This document shows positions 42,905 through 52,130 of a DNA stretch of 64,000 bases, in pieces; the first letter of the stretch is position 1; each line of letters opens with the position of its first letter. The notes under the pieces are model-generated. The model saw only the letters and a list, made by a program, of their open reading frames with translations, did no database searches and was not told where the DNA came from. The DNA comes from Bilamarchaeum sp040758595 (GTDB lineage Archaea; Micrarchaeota; Micrarchaeia; Anstonellales; Bilamarchaeaceae): positions 13,422 through 77,421 of the forward strand of contig JBFLVJ010000007.1 of assembly GCA_040758595.1 (NCBI GenBank), given 5' to 3'. Position numbers and translations under genes: made by a program.

Positions 42905-43966
42905 ATGCAGAGGATACTCGCAGAGGCGCTGAAACGGGGCAAGGCCGAGCGCAAGAAGGAGGCGCTTGGATATATCCGGTTCAGGGAGCGCTTCAAAAAG
43001 ATCGAGCGCGGGACCGTGATCGTAGGGAAGCGCATCATCTGGGGGTTCCCGCACATCAAGAGGATATTCGCCCTCGGCAAGGGCCTCCCGCAGAATCTGG
43101 ATGCCGCCATGATCTATGCCGAAGAGAAGATAGACGGCTTCAACGTGCGCATCGCATGGATAGATGGCGAAGTGTTCGCGTTCTCGCGGGGCGGGTTTTT
43201 GGATTCGTTCGTGACCGAGAAGGCAAGGGACGCCGGGCTGGAGCGGTATTTCAGGAAGCATCCGGAGCACGTGCTCTGCGCTGAGATGATAGGCAATACC
43301 CCATACACTCGGCCGAGCAAGGAGTTCGACACCAGGCTTTTCGTGTTCGACATCGATGAGGGCGACGGCACCTATCTTCCGCCGGGCGAGAGATACCGCC
43401 TGCTGGATGAATTCGGCATAGAGAGCGCACCCAGGCTCGGGAAGTTCATAGGGGACGACATCAAAGGCATTTCAATGCTCGCCGTCTCGCTCAATAAAAG
43501 CCGGAAGGAGGGCATGGTGCTCAAGAGCGATGACCGGGAGAAGGTCGTGAAGTACGTCACGCCCTGGTCTGATCTGGAAGACATCGCGGACGCTTCGGAC
43601 CTGTTCTTCGACATGCCCATAGGGTTCTACTACCAGCGGATACTGCGCTCGGCGTTCTTCATATCCGAGTTCGGCCTTGACAGGGAGGAATATTCGAAAA
43701 AGCTCGGCAAGGCGTTCTACGACGGCCTGATGAGCGCCATCTCCAGGGCGCGGGAGAGGGAAGAGATTGCTGATGAGTTCGAGATAGTCATCCGGGAGAG
43801 GGGGATCTGGGACGACATCCGCCGCCACATGGGGAAGGAAGTGAAGGTAGAGGAGTTGTGGAGGCGCGAGGAAGGAAAGAGCGTGCGGATACGCTTCAGG
43901 AAGATTTACCGCAAGACATCTAGCAAGCTGATGAGCTATGCTGCAGGCAAAGGCGTGACCGACTGA
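42905..43966 (+). CDS. ATP-dependent RNA ligase (Pab1020-like family)
   Basis: The 353-residue nucleotidyltransferase has the ligase motif I lysine in EEKIDGFNVRI (about residue 75), motif III-like FVFDIDEGD, motif IV EGMVLKS and a motif V-like KYVTPW. Length and N-terminal region fit the archaeal homodimeric RNA ligases that join or circularise RNA. Substrates are not known from sequence. Its likely partner, the PIN protein at 44029-44595, is encoded convergently just beyond it. Confidence 0.92.
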   Translation: MQRILAEALKRGKAERKKEALGYIRFRERFKKIERGTVIVGKRIIWGFPHIKRIFALGKGLPQNLDAAMIYAEEKIDGFNVRIAWIDGEVFAFSRGGFLDSFVTEKARDAGLERYFRKHPEHVLCAEMIGNTPYTRPSKEFDTRLFVFDIDEGDGTYLPPGERYRLLDEFGIESAPRLGKFIGDDIKGISMLAVSLNKSRKEGMVLKSDDREKVVKYVTPWSDLEDIADASDLFFDMPIGFYYQRILRSAFFISEFGLDREEYSKKLGKAFYDGLMSAISRAREREEIADEFEIVIRERGIWDDIRRHMGKEVKVEELWRREEGKSVRIRFRKIYRKTSSKLMSYAAGKGVTD

Positions 43967-43971
43967 TTAGC

Positions 43972-44028
43972 ATTGCCGCAGGCGCCTTCGGCACCCGCGG
44001 CGGCATTGTATGGCTGTGGCCGCAGGAC
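43972..44028. terminator. bidirectional GC-rich hairpin between convergent genes
   Basis: TTGCCGC pairs with GCGGCGGCA around a GGCGCC-TTCG-G core. It lies between the stops of the RNA ligase and its partner. Confidence 0.4.
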
Positions 44029-44595
44029 CTATCTCTTCAGTTTCTTCAGCAGCGCATGGAACTTGTCCGCAGAGAGCCTCTCGCATCCGACCTGGTCGGC
44101 GAATTTCAGGACGCCCTCGTCCGATGAGACGATGGTCGCTTCCAGCTCCTTGGCGAGAAGGACCAATTCGAAATCCTCCTTGCTGTCAAGTATGCCGGTG
44201 CGCATGGCGTCGCGGTACTTGTCGCGCAGCTTCCTCAGCTTCTCGTCGTTGTCCGGCTGGTTGTCCTTGGCGAAATCCTCGGCCAGGCGCAGGCCTTTGT
44301 TGATCCTCAGACGGACGTCTTCTATGAAATCGTATAGCACGGCCGCGGGGAGGTAGATGCTGTAGGTATTGGGCGACCTCTTCTTTACCACGAGCTCTAT
44401 CTCTTCCATCGCTTTCCCATTGACGAAGTTGGAGAGCTCGTTGAAGATGGATGGGGGCATGAGGATATCGATATCGATGCCCTCCACCTCCTTGACGAAA
44501 GCCTCCACGGCAGCGCTCGGATCCTTCCCGAAGCTGCCGCGGGCGTATGGATTGACGAAAAGCGACGTGTCTATGACGAATCTCCTCTTGGCCAT
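44029..44595 (-). CDS. RNA ligase partner protein (PIN-domain)
   Basis: The 188-residue PIN-fold protein has the first acidic motif in FVIDTSLFVNPYARGSFG, a conserved middle (ILMPPSIFNELSNF) and a C-terminal acidic pair region (ATIVSSDEGVLKFADQVGC). It matches the archaeal family found beside Pab1020-type RNA ligases, often annotated as RNA ligase partner. PIN domains are usually Mg-dependent ribonucleases, so ligase and nuclease may act on the same RNA. It is transcribed convergently to the ligase. Confidence 0.88.
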   Translation of the reverse strand: MAKRRFVIDTSLFVNPYARGSFGKDPSAAVEAFVKEVEGIDIDILMPPSIFNELSNFVNGKAMEEIELVVKKRSPNTYSIYLPAAVLYDFIEDVRLRINKGLRLAEDFAKDNQPDNDEKLRKLRDKYRDAMRTGILDSKEDFELVLLAKELEATIVSSDEGVLKFADQVGCERLSADKFHALLKKLKR

Positions 44596-44625
44596 GGCTG
44601 GATAACAGCGATGAGTATTATAAGG

Positions 44626-45129
44626 CTATTCCGGCTTGGCGGCCAGCGGCTTCTCGCAGACCCAGCCGTCGAAGCGGAACATGCCATAAAACCTGCTTGG
44701 CCCGGAGTCGCTGCTGTGGATGAGAGCGAAGTTCTCGCCATCTTTTTCCTGGAGCACGAGCGTCCCTTCCTTAGACCCGGAAGCGTGCCCGACAACGACG
44801 TAGGACTTGCCTTCGGCCTTGAGCGTCTCGCCTTTTTTGAGAGTGAACTCCCTCTCGGTCGAGAACCCGTATTTGGCAGAATATGTGCCGGATCTGAGCT
44901 TGTAGCTGCGGGGCCCTTCGCACATAGGCGTCTGAGACCTCCAGTAGCGCTTATTGCTTTCATCGCATGAATGCATCCCGAACAGCATCGAAACGAATAG
45001 TCCGGCGACAACCACGGTGCTCGCTCCAAGAAGCTTGAGTGTCGAGATAGCATCGTCTCTTTCCGAAGAGCGACATGCAGACTCTCTCGGTTCTTTTCCG
45101 GGTTCCCTCCCTTTCGTCATGATTGCCAT
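44626..45129 (-). CDS. membrane-anchored paralogue 1
   Basis: A 167-residue type II membrane protein with a basic N-terminus, one helix (about residues 33-50), then an ectodomain. It shares with the next gene the pattern W-R/K-S-x-TPMCEGP, YGF-S/T-TE, a beta-rich middle with GH, and RFDGWxCEK at the end. Two conserved Cys likely pair. A T-rich TTTTTAAT box about 25 nt ahead of ATG 45129 suggests its own leaderless transcript. No family is known to me. Confidence 0.65.
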   Translation of the reverse strand: MAIMTKGREPGKEPRESACRSSERDDAISTLKLLGASTVVVAGLFVSMLFGMHSCDESNKRYWRSQTPMCEGPRSYKLRSGTYSAKYGFSTEREFTLKKGETLKAEGKSYVVVGHASGSKEGTLVLQEKDGENFALIHSSDSGPSRFYGMFRFDGWVCEKPLAAKPE

Positions 45130-45186
45130 GGATGGCTCTGTGTGGCCAAAGGATTAAAAAAGTTGAACCCGCTCCGAAATCCGGAT

Positions 45187-45660
45187 TCACTCGGATTTGG
45201 CGCTCTTGGTTTTCTCGCAGGTCCATCCGTCGAAGCGGAGCCTGTCTGAAAACTTCCCTTTGCCAGGATAGGTCTGGATTATCTCCAGGACCTCGGTGTC
45301 GGTCTCCTGGATTATCAGTTCGCCGCTCCTCTCCCTTCGCACATGGCCCAGAACCGAGTATTCGATGCCGCCCAGCCTGAAGGTCCCGCCTTTCCTTACG
45401 GTTATGGTCTTCTCAGTCGTGAAGCCGTACCGGAGGTCGTCGTGCCCCTTGCGGATGTGATAAATCTGCGGGCCTTCGCACATCGGGGTGCGCGACTTCC
45501 AGCACTCCTTTATGCTCTTGAAATGCATGTGTAGGCCGGTCGCTATCGCTGCGGACAGACCGAGCGCTGCGAGCGTCCCGATGGCCCTTGTGGAAAGATT
45601 GCGCTTCCTGCCCGGCCTGGGGGATAGTCTCCCTATAGGGATCGGTCTGTGGGCCTGCAT
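45187..45660 (-). CDS. membrane-anchored paralogue 2
   Basis: The 157-residue tandem homologue of the protein at 44626-45129 has one helix (about residues 25-45) and the same ectodomain pattern (KSRTPMCEGP, YGFTTEK, LRFDGWTCEK). A TTATAATC box about 28 nt upstream suggests a separate promoter. It lies 43 bases beyond the last gene of the six-gene membrane array and could act with it. Function unknown. Confidence 0.65.
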   Translation of the reverse strand: MQAHRPIPIGRLSPRPGRKRNLSTRAIGTLAALGLSAAIATGLHMHFKSIKECWKSRTPMCEGPQIYHIRKGHDDLRYGFTTEKTITVRKGGTFRLGGIEYSVLGHVRRERSGELIIQETDTEVLEIIQTYPGKGKFSDRLRFDGWTCEKTKSAKSE

Positions 45661-45703
45661 GCATCTGACTATGTGGCAATAAGATTATAAAACTGAAGAA
45701 GGG

Positions 45704-46756
45704 CTAGATTAGTTTGACCAGGCCGCGGCCGATCTCCGGGATGTTGCCTCCGAAAAGGGTCGTGGTGTTCAAAACGAACGTGAGCAGGATCACGAAGGCC
45801 ACGAACGGGAAGATGCAGATCGAGTTGATGAGGTATTTCTCGAAGTCTATCATCTTGACGTTCACCATGCTGTCGATATCCAGCATATTCGATTTCACCA
45901 GGCCGAAATAGCCGGTTATCTTGCCTGCATCCGCCATGCCGCACTGCCACGGGGTCAGATCCACCGGCTGGGGAAGGGCGCAGATATATTCCGGCCCTCC
46001 TGCGGCGTTGGGATCGAATGTCAGCAGGTTGGACTGGACGTTTGGGAGCCCGAGGGTAGCTATCATTATATATGTCAGCGGGAACACGAAATAGAGGCCG
46101 AATGAGAGCGCCATGACATATGCACCCGCGCCGCGGGTCGGGGGGAACGAGCGGAGGGCGACCCCCAAGGAGAAGAAGAATCCGGAATAGTATTTGACGA
46201 AGTTCATCACATGCGCCAGCAGATAGGAGATGTATACGAAGAACGCGAACGACTGCGTCGCGTTCATGATGCGCTCCTCCACCCACTTCATGCCGAAGCC
46301 AGAGGCGTGCTCGGACATGAAGATCTCCATGTAGATGGAGGTTATCGCGCCGATCGGGACCGCTAGGGCATAGAGGACGTCCATGAACTGCTGGACGCAC
46401 CGCGTGGGCGTGGACATGTAAAGCTTCATCCAGTCGATGAGAGTCACCACCGGCTGTCCGTCAACCGTGAGCGTCCCCATGATGCCGGCGGTCTGTGAGT
46501 ATGCCGAGAGGTAGAGGACCTGGGCTAGCAGCCCGAGTTTAGGCTCCACGACCTGGATGAGGCCCATTGTCATGATGACTATCAGCACGGTGGAGGCGGC
46601 ATATACGAATTCGGTCTTGGCTATCTGCTCCAGATTCTTCAATGAGAAGATGCGGGAGAGCATTATCAGGCCGGCCGAGCCGAGGACGGCTATGGCTGCG
46701 GCGCCTATGGAGATGGTCTGCCAGTCCGCATAGAAGCTTGTCGTGAAATCCGCCAT
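45704..46756 (-). CDS. six-gene membrane array, member 1
   Basis: The 350-residue protein has about seven transmembrane helices and no recognised family. It has the array's N-terminal two-helix module (LIMLSRIFSLKNLEQIAKTEF), the central motif ALRSFPPTRGAGAYVMALSF ending in VFPLTY, a soluble loop with two cysteines, and the tail FGGNIPEIGRGLVKLI. It is last in the array, one base from member 2. Confidence 0.75.
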   Translation of the reverse strand: MADFTTSFYADWQTISIGAAAIAVLGSAGLIMLSRIFSLKNLEQIAKTEFVYAASTVLIVIMTMGLIQVVEPKLGLLAQVLYLSAYSQTAGIMGTLTVDGQPVVTLIDWMKLYMSTPTRCVQQFMDVLYALAVPIGAITSIYMEIFMSEHASGFGMKWVEERIMNATQSFAFFVYISYLLAHVMNFVKYYSGFFFSLGVALRSFPPTRGAGAYVMALSFGLYFVFPLTYIMIATLGLPNVQSNLLTFDPNAAGGPEYICALPQPVDLTPWQCGMADAGKITGYFGLVKSNMLDIDSMVNVKMIDFEKYLINSICIFPFVAFVILLTFVLNTTTLFGGNIPEIGRGLVKLI

Positions 46757-46757
46757 A

Positions 46758-47909
46758 TCATATCAGCCTCGTCAGGGAGCTTATGTCCACCTCGTCCCCG
46801 AAGCTCTTGCTCAGGACCTTCGCCGCCTGCACGAACACTATGAGATTGACGGCAGGCATTATGAAGCCCACCGAAAAGGCCCAGGCTATCAGGGACACCG
46901 GGAATGCGATCAGCATCAGCGTCAGGTTGCCCACCATGCTCTGGAGAAGGTTCCCGATGCCGCCGAAGACGCCCGTGACGAAACCCGTCAGGCTGTTGCT
47001 GAGGCCGCTGAAATTGTCCTTATAGAAATTGGTGATGTGTCCGGTGAAGCATACCCCGTCAGGATCGGAATCCGGCTGGCAGCCATCCTGCATGTACTGC
47101 GTCATCAATGAGCGGAACGATAGCAGAGGCCCCCCTCCATGCGAATAGAACATGGTATAGCTGATGACAGAAAGAGCCGGGAAGACGAACAGGAACGCGG
47201 CCGCGACGCCCATCAGGGTGCCTCCGATGCGCCGGGTGGGTGTGAAGGCCCGGAGGAATATGCCCATCGGCAGATAGTATTCCAGGAATGCCTTGACCGA
47301 GAAGATGTAGACCATCATCTGGGCATGGTTTATGATGAACGCGATCGCCAGCGCCACGGTGGCGTTGTAGAGCAGCTGCTTGATGGGCGATGCGAGGCCC
47401 GCCAGCGGGGATGCCACGAGGCCGACGCCCAAGGGGCGGGCATACGGAGTGATCGACGCCACCTGATCCACATAGACATTCATGACATAATTGAGGGTCA
47501 GCCAGCCGGACATGTCGGTCTCCACCCGCTGGTAATAATGGGCCGACGCGTCATAGAGGGACGTGTCGATGTCGGTGGTGATGGTCTTCCCTTCGAATGA
47601 GAAGCTTCCGCTGGGGGCTATGTCCTGGGGGATGATGGAGCCGACTGTGAGGGAAGCCATGGCACCCGTGGCTATGAACAGCAGGGGTATCATTGCTCCG
47701 GTCATGAAAAGCTCGTAGAGCTCGGATTTCACATAGGCGAGAAGCTGGGAGTTGCGGAAGAGCGTGCCCCAGACATAGATGAACGCCAGTATCACCGATG
47801 AGACGGCAAGGGCGAGGCCTGCCAGGGCCGCGAAGCTCCACAGACCGGCGTCGCTGCCCATCAGCGAAGCGCTTCCGGAAACGATCTCTCCAGGGGTCTG
47901 CAAAGCCAT
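46758..47909 (-). CDS. six-gene membrane array, member 2
   Basis: The 383-residue paralogue has about seven helices. The N-terminal module (FIYVWGTLFRNSQLLAYVKS, EL), the motif FLRAFTPTRRIGGTLMGVAA and the tail FGDEVDISSLTRLI are all present. A soluble loop carries DGCQPDSDPDGVCF, probably a disulfide. The start is nine bases past the stop of member 3. Confidence 0.75.
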   Translation of the reverse strand: MALQTPGEIVSGSASLMGSDAGLWSFAALAGLALAVSSVILAFIYVWGTLFRNSQLLAYVKSELYELFMTGAMIPLLFIATGAMASLTVGSIIPQDIAPSGSFSFEGKTITTDIDTSLYDASAHYYQRVETDMSGWLTLNYVMNVYVDQVASITPYARPLGVGLVASPLAGLASPIKQLLYNATVALAIAFIINHAQMMVYIFSVKAFLEYYLPMGIFLRAFTPTRRIGGTLMGVAAAFLFVFPALSVISYTMFYSHGGGPLLSFRSLMTQYMQDGCQPDSDPDGVCFTGHITNFYKDNFSGLSNSLTGFVTGVFGGIGNLLQSMVGNLTLMLIAFPVSLIAWAFSVGFIMPAVNLIVFVQAAKVLSKSFGDEVDISSLTRLI

Positions 47910-47918
47910 CTCATCACT

Positions 47919-49154
47919 TCATATTATCTTGAGGAACGACATGAAACTCACGTCCACGCGGAAGAAAGCGGCGGTCTCCTTGGCCGCCGTCAGCGTGACG
48001 AATATGTTCAGGAAGGGCAGCAGTATACTCATCACGACTATGTAGTAGACGGAGCTGCGCACCAGCTCGAAGGCCAGGGTCAGGGCGCTGCCCAGGAAGA
48101 ATGGCATGAAGACGCCTGCCATGAGGAACATCATGACCAGCGCGCCGCCCACCACTTTCAGGATGCCGCTCTTGGCCAGGAAGCCGCTGACCGCCTTGTG
48201 GGAATCCACCAGGTTCGATTTCATCAATTTATGGGCCTCGTAATCGAATATGAACATGAACGGGTAGAAGACCGCCAGCGCGAACATGAGGGCTAGAAGG
48301 GCCTCGCCGGCGTTCCGCGTGTATGGGAATGCGCGCAGGAGGATACCCACCGGGATGAGAAGGCCCCAGGTCCATTTCTTTATCATGCAGAGGGTGACTA
48401 TGTGCATCAGCCATTCTCCGATGCCGAGCGAAAGGAACTGGAGCGCGGTGCCTATGAGGTCTATCAGGGGCTTGAGCACAGGGCCGAGGTTGAACGAGTA
48501 CATTGCGCGCCAGGTGACGCCGAACCACATCGTGGATGAGTAGAGGGTATGTATGACCGTGTTGAAGAGGAGCAGGACGCTGTAGTGCCCAACCATGTCG
48601 CTCACCATCAGCCTGCAGAATGCCATCGATGCGTCTATCATGTTGGCGTTGTTCACATTGCTGTATATCCTGTCCGAGGTGGTCGAAGCGCTGATGCCGT
48701 ACCACACGTTCTGCGCGCTGAGCATCGCGACCAGGAACACCACTCGAAGGAATGTCAGGCCGGTCTGGAAGAGCTCGTCCTTGGAGAGGGCTATCAGCTG
48801 TGGGGAGCTTAGCATCTGGCCGAGCATGTTGATTATCCCGATGCCGAAGAGCACCACTATCCCGGTCAGGATAGCCGGGGCGTACCATCCGCCGATAATG
48901 TTGTGCTCTCCCCCTGATGAATTGATCCAGTCGTCACCGCAGTTCCCTGGCCCGAAGGAATCGAAGACCGTCGTGAAGGCGGCCCCCCCTGTGCCAGGTA
49001 CCGAACCATAAGCGTCTACGAAGTCGTTTGTCTGGCTGTTCACGAAGCCGGTCGTCTTGTCATAGAAGTCGCTGAGAGCCTCCTCATCGGCGGCCGCGCT
49101 GATCGTGGCGAACAGCAGGGCGAGCGCGAACAGCGATATCGGTCTCCTCATCAT
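47919..49154 (-). CDS. six-gene membrane array, member 3, with signal peptide
   Basis: The 411-residue paralogue begins with a cleavable-looking signal peptide (MMRRPISLFALALLFATISA), then a short ectodomain with NCGDDW. The two-helix module (MLGQMLSSPQLIALSKDEL), the motif LLRAFPYTRNAGEALLALMF and the tail VDVSFMSFLKII follow. Start ATG 49154 overlaps the member 4 stop by four bases. The frame is open further upstream, but those codons lie inside member 4. Confidence 0.75.
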   Translation of the reverse strand: MMRRPISLFALALLFATISAAADEEALSDFYDKTTGFVNSQTNDFVDAYGSVPGTGGAAFTTVFDSFGPGNCGDDWINSSGGEHNIIGGWYAPAILTGIVVLFGIGIINMLGQMLSSPQLIALSKDELFQTGLTFLRVVFLVAMLSAQNVWYGISASTTSDRIYSNVNNANMIDASMAFCRLMVSDMVGHYSVLLLFNTVIHTLYSSTMWFGVTWRAMYSFNLGPVLKPLIDLIGTALQFLSLGIGEWLMHIVTLCMIKKWTWGLLIPVGILLRAFPYTRNAGEALLALMFALAVFYPFMFIFDYEAHKLMKSNLVDSHKAVSGFLAKSGILKVVGGALVMMFLMAGVFMPFFLGSALTLAFELVRSSVYYIVVMSILLPFLNIFVTLTAAKETAAFFRVDVSFMSFLKII

Positions 49155-50581
49155 ATCAGCCTCGTGAGTCCGGCTATCTCTATGTCCCCTCCGAATGTTA
49201 TCGAGAGCGAACGTATCGCCGCTATCGTGGCTATAAGCCCGAAGAGCGAGAAGAAGACAGACCAGAAGGTCAGCCGCCCGAGTACATCCAGGGGCCCGTC
49301 TTTCTTCCATGCGATACCGACGAACTTGTCGAATTTGCTCTGCTTGCTCGTGTCCTTGAACCAGTTGTTGACCTCTTGGTAGGTCTTGTTCAGTATCCTG
49401 TCTTTCTCTTCATCGCTGGCGGAATCGTGGCTCGTGCTCGAGAGATCCGTCATCTTGCCGGATGAATCGGTCATGGGGAGCATGGCCCCTCCGCTATTGT
49501 CTTTGCCGGCCTCCAGGTACTTGTAGTACTCGTCCGGCTCGAGCCCCTCGTAGTCCATCAGGGCCTTCTGCGCTTCAGAAGCGTTGTAGTATGTCTTCCC
49601 GCCGCCGGGCATCACGATGGTGCCGCTCATATACATGTTGTTCGCTATCGGCGGGTCGGCGCATTGTAGCGCATCCATGGTCAGTCGTTTGCATGGGTTG
49701 GCGTCGCTGGCTTCCCAGCTGCTCCTGACCATCGGGTCGTTCTTGATGTCGAGCATCACCAGCGCTCCGAAGGCGTAGAACGAAGGGAACACGAAATAGA
49801 GCCCGAGGGCGATCCCGAGCAGGAGGCCGCCCAGCCTTCGCGTGGGGGAGAATGTCCTCAGTACAACGCCCATCACGAACAGCGCAGGGAAGAGCGCGGT
49901 CCCTATGAAGTTGAGCATGACCTCCTGGAACTTGGTGAGCATCATCAGCTTGATCGTCCAGTCGAATATCAGCTCCTTTATCTTGTTCCCCATGGTGAAC
50001 ACCCCGCGCCAGGGAGTGAAGGTGAAGAAACCGGCCTTCTCGAAAAGGAACTCTATGTTGATAGTGAACTCGGCCATCATCGAGGTCCCGATATAGCTGA
50101 GGTACGTGTCGAACGCGAATGTCTTGGCTTCATCGAATATCTCGCGCAGGTACCAGATGCCGAGCCTGATGTGGCACGACTCCACACCGTTGTAGACGGA
50201 TTCCTTGCTGGCGGCGATGGCGCTGCCGCATATGTCCAGGCACTCATAGCGCTGATGGAGGTTGAATGCCCCTTTGTCTGTCACGGGTATCCAATAGCTT
50301 GTGAGGCTCCCGGCGCATCCAGGAGTCCCCATGCCGGTGGCCGGGGTGCCGAGTAGAGAGCCCTGGACCACGCTGTTGATCATTCCGAGGCCGACGATCG
50401 CCATCGATATTATCAGCGCCGAATAAAAGACCTCCGTCAGCTCGATCTTCGCCCAGCCCTTCATCTTCTCGTTCTCCAGGAGGCCGGAGAGCATGTAGAT
50501 CAGGGCGGCGATGACTGTGGAGATGCCCAGGAGGGCGATCGCGATCACGATCCAGTTGGTCCACAGTTCAGCGAATCCCAT
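49151..50581 (-). CDS. six-gene membrane array, member 4, with large loop
   Basis: The 476-residue paralogue carries the module YMLSGLLENEKMKGWAKIEL, the motif LRTFSPTRRLGGLLLGIALG ending in FVFPSFY, and the tail FGGDIEIAGLTRLI. It has the longest soluble insert of the set (about 150 residues, roughly 290-440, hydrophilic with Cys and Gly-rich turns), presumably exposed. Several Cys near the N-terminal half (GCAGS, YECLDICGS) suggest further disulfides. Confidence 0.77.
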   Translation of the reverse strand: MGFAELWTNWIVIAIALLGISTVIAALIYMLSGLLENEKMKGWAKIELTEVFYSALIISMAIVGLGMINSVVQGSLLGTPATGMGTPGCAGSLTSYWIPVTDKGAFNLHQRYECLDICGSAIAASKESVYNGVESCHIRLGIWYLREIFDEAKTFAFDTYLSYIGTSMMAEFTINIEFLFEKAGFFTFTPWRGVFTMGNKIKELIFDWTIKLMMLTKFQEVMLNFIGTALFPALFVMGVVLRTFSPTRRLGGLLLGIALGLYFVFPSFYAFGALVMLDIKNDPMVRSSWEASDANPCKRLTMDALQCADPPIANNMYMSGTIVMPGGGKTYYNASEAQKALMDYEGLEPDEYYKYLEAGKDNSGGAMLPMTDSSGKMTDLSSTSHDSASDEEKDRILNKTYQEVNNWFKDTSKQSKFDKFVGIAWKKDGPLDVLGRLTFWSVFFSLFGLIATIAAIRSLSITFGGDIEIAGLTRLI

Positions 50582-50582
50582 A

Positions 50583-52130
50583 CTACACCTTGGAGACTAT
50601 GAATTTCGTCATAGAATTTATGAATGCGATAGTGATCAGCAGCGAGAGAGCCGGCATGAACATTGCCAGCAGGGAGAGGTTGGCGATGTGCTTCATGATG
50701 GGCAGGAACTCGTTCATGGAAAGCATATTGATGACCCCTTCTGTGAAGAGCGTCGCCAAAGCGGTCCCGACCGCCTGCCCGCCCGGCAGGAGGTTGAATA
50801 CCGGGTTTGCCGCTGGATTGAAGATGAACCCCACTGCGGCATACTTGATAGGGCCGCATATCCAGTTCACAAGGGCGGTCGGCCTCGCTTCATTGTAAGG
50901 CTTGGCCCCAAGCTCCTTGAATATCTGCGCGTTGAGCAGGTATGTCATCGGGAAGACGACGTAGAAGCCGAAAGCGACCGAGATCAGGAATGCCCCTGCA
51001 TCGCGGGTCGGAGGAAAGAACCTCAGGACAAGGCCGGCAGGGAGTATGAATGGCAGGACGAGCGCTTCGAAGAGGTACATCAGGGATACCTGCGCCTTCG
51101 CTGTGCTGTAGAGCGAGAGCAGGGCGAAAGAAAGGACATTGGTTATGGATACGAACGTGTCCAGCCCCGGGAATATCTTGAAGGTCTGGGTGAGCACGAA
51201 TTCCCCGATACGCTTGGAAAGCGTTGACAGTATGGATGCGCACGCCTGTATCTTGTAGACGTCTATGGTCGCCTTGAGCGTGCTGTCCAGCACGGTGGTC
51301 TGCATGAACGCTATGGCGGCGCGCGGCGGATTGGCGTATTGGCCGTTGGTGTATGCCATCGCCAGCAGGGTGCCTGCTCCGAAAAGGCCGACCACGAAGA
51401 GCACCAGCAGGAAGGAGCTGACCAGGTTGGACATCTCGATGTTCAGATATGCTTCCCATTCGGGTATCTTGAAGACCTTGGAGAGGAGGTAGGTGATGAG
51501 TATGAAGAACGATATGAAGAAGACCAGGTTGATTATGGCTGTCGCATAGATGTTCGCTTCGGTCCCGATGAAGATGTTCCTGAGCCCGGGGAGTATCTGC
51601 CCCAAAACCACATAGAGAAGCGCGGAGAACACGGCGCCACCCACCATCCCTGACGCCCAAGCGGTGGCCTTGGCCCGGCTCTCGGCGCCTGAGAGCATTC
51701 CGGCGGCATATACGAGGGCCGCCAGCACGATGAGGACTACCGTCAGCCCGATGAGGGATGTCGCCGCCAGCGCGACAAGATCATTGAGCTTCTCCAGGAT
51801 GTCGATGTTCCCGACCTGGCCCGAGAAGAAGCTCGGCAGGACGTAATAAAGCACCGCGATGATGACGGCTGCGATGATGACGGCTGCGAATACGCCGTGG
51901 GCCCACACGGTTGCCCTTGCCCTGGTCTCGGCCCCGAACATCTGCCCGGCGACATAGACCACCACGCCGAGGGCGATGAATGCGAGCATCATCGGCACCA
52001 GGACCTGCAGGAATATCGAGACCGTGCTGAGAACCTCTGTCGAGGGCTCGCTCCTGGAATCAATATCGAACGGGCTGCTGGTCGCCCAAAGGGCCGATGC
52101 CAGCAGCAATAGCAGCAGAGCGAGCCTCAT
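50583..52130 (-). CDS. six-gene membrane array, member 5, duplicated N-terminal module
   Basis: The 515-residue paralogue has a signal peptide (MRLALLLLLLASALWA) and two copies of a two-helix module. One reads VYVAGQMFGAETRARATVWA; the other reads VYAAGMLSGAESRAKATAWA, about 85 residues later. The motif LVLRFFPPTRDAGAFLISVA with VFPMTY follows. The GG-type tail is replaced by FIVSKV. The ATG at 52130 overlaps the stop of member 6 by one base. Confidence 0.76.
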   Translation of the reverse strand: MRLALLLLLLASALWATSSPFDIDSRSEPSTEVLSTVSIFLQVLVPMMLAFIALGVVVYVAGQMFGAETRARATVWAHGVFAAVIIAAVIIAVLYYVLPSFFSGQVGNIDILEKLNDLVALAATSLIGLTVVLIVLAALVYAAGMLSGAESRAKATAWASGMVGGAVFSALLYVVLGQILPGLRNIFIGTEANIYATAIINLVFFISFFILITYLLSKVFKIPEWEAYLNIEMSNLVSSFLLVLFVVGLFGAGTLLAMAYTNGQYANPPRAAIAFMQTTVLDSTLKATIDVYKIQACASILSTLSKRIGEFVLTQTFKIFPGLDTFVSITNVLSFALLSLYSTAKAQVSLMYLFEALVLPFILPAGLVLRFFPPTRDAGAFLISVAFGFYVVFPMTYLLNAQIFKELGAKPYNEARPTALVNWICGPIKYAAVGFIFNPAANPVFNLLPGGQAVGTALATLFTEGVINMLSMNEFLPIMKHIANLSLLAMFMPALSLLITIAFINSMTKFIVSKV

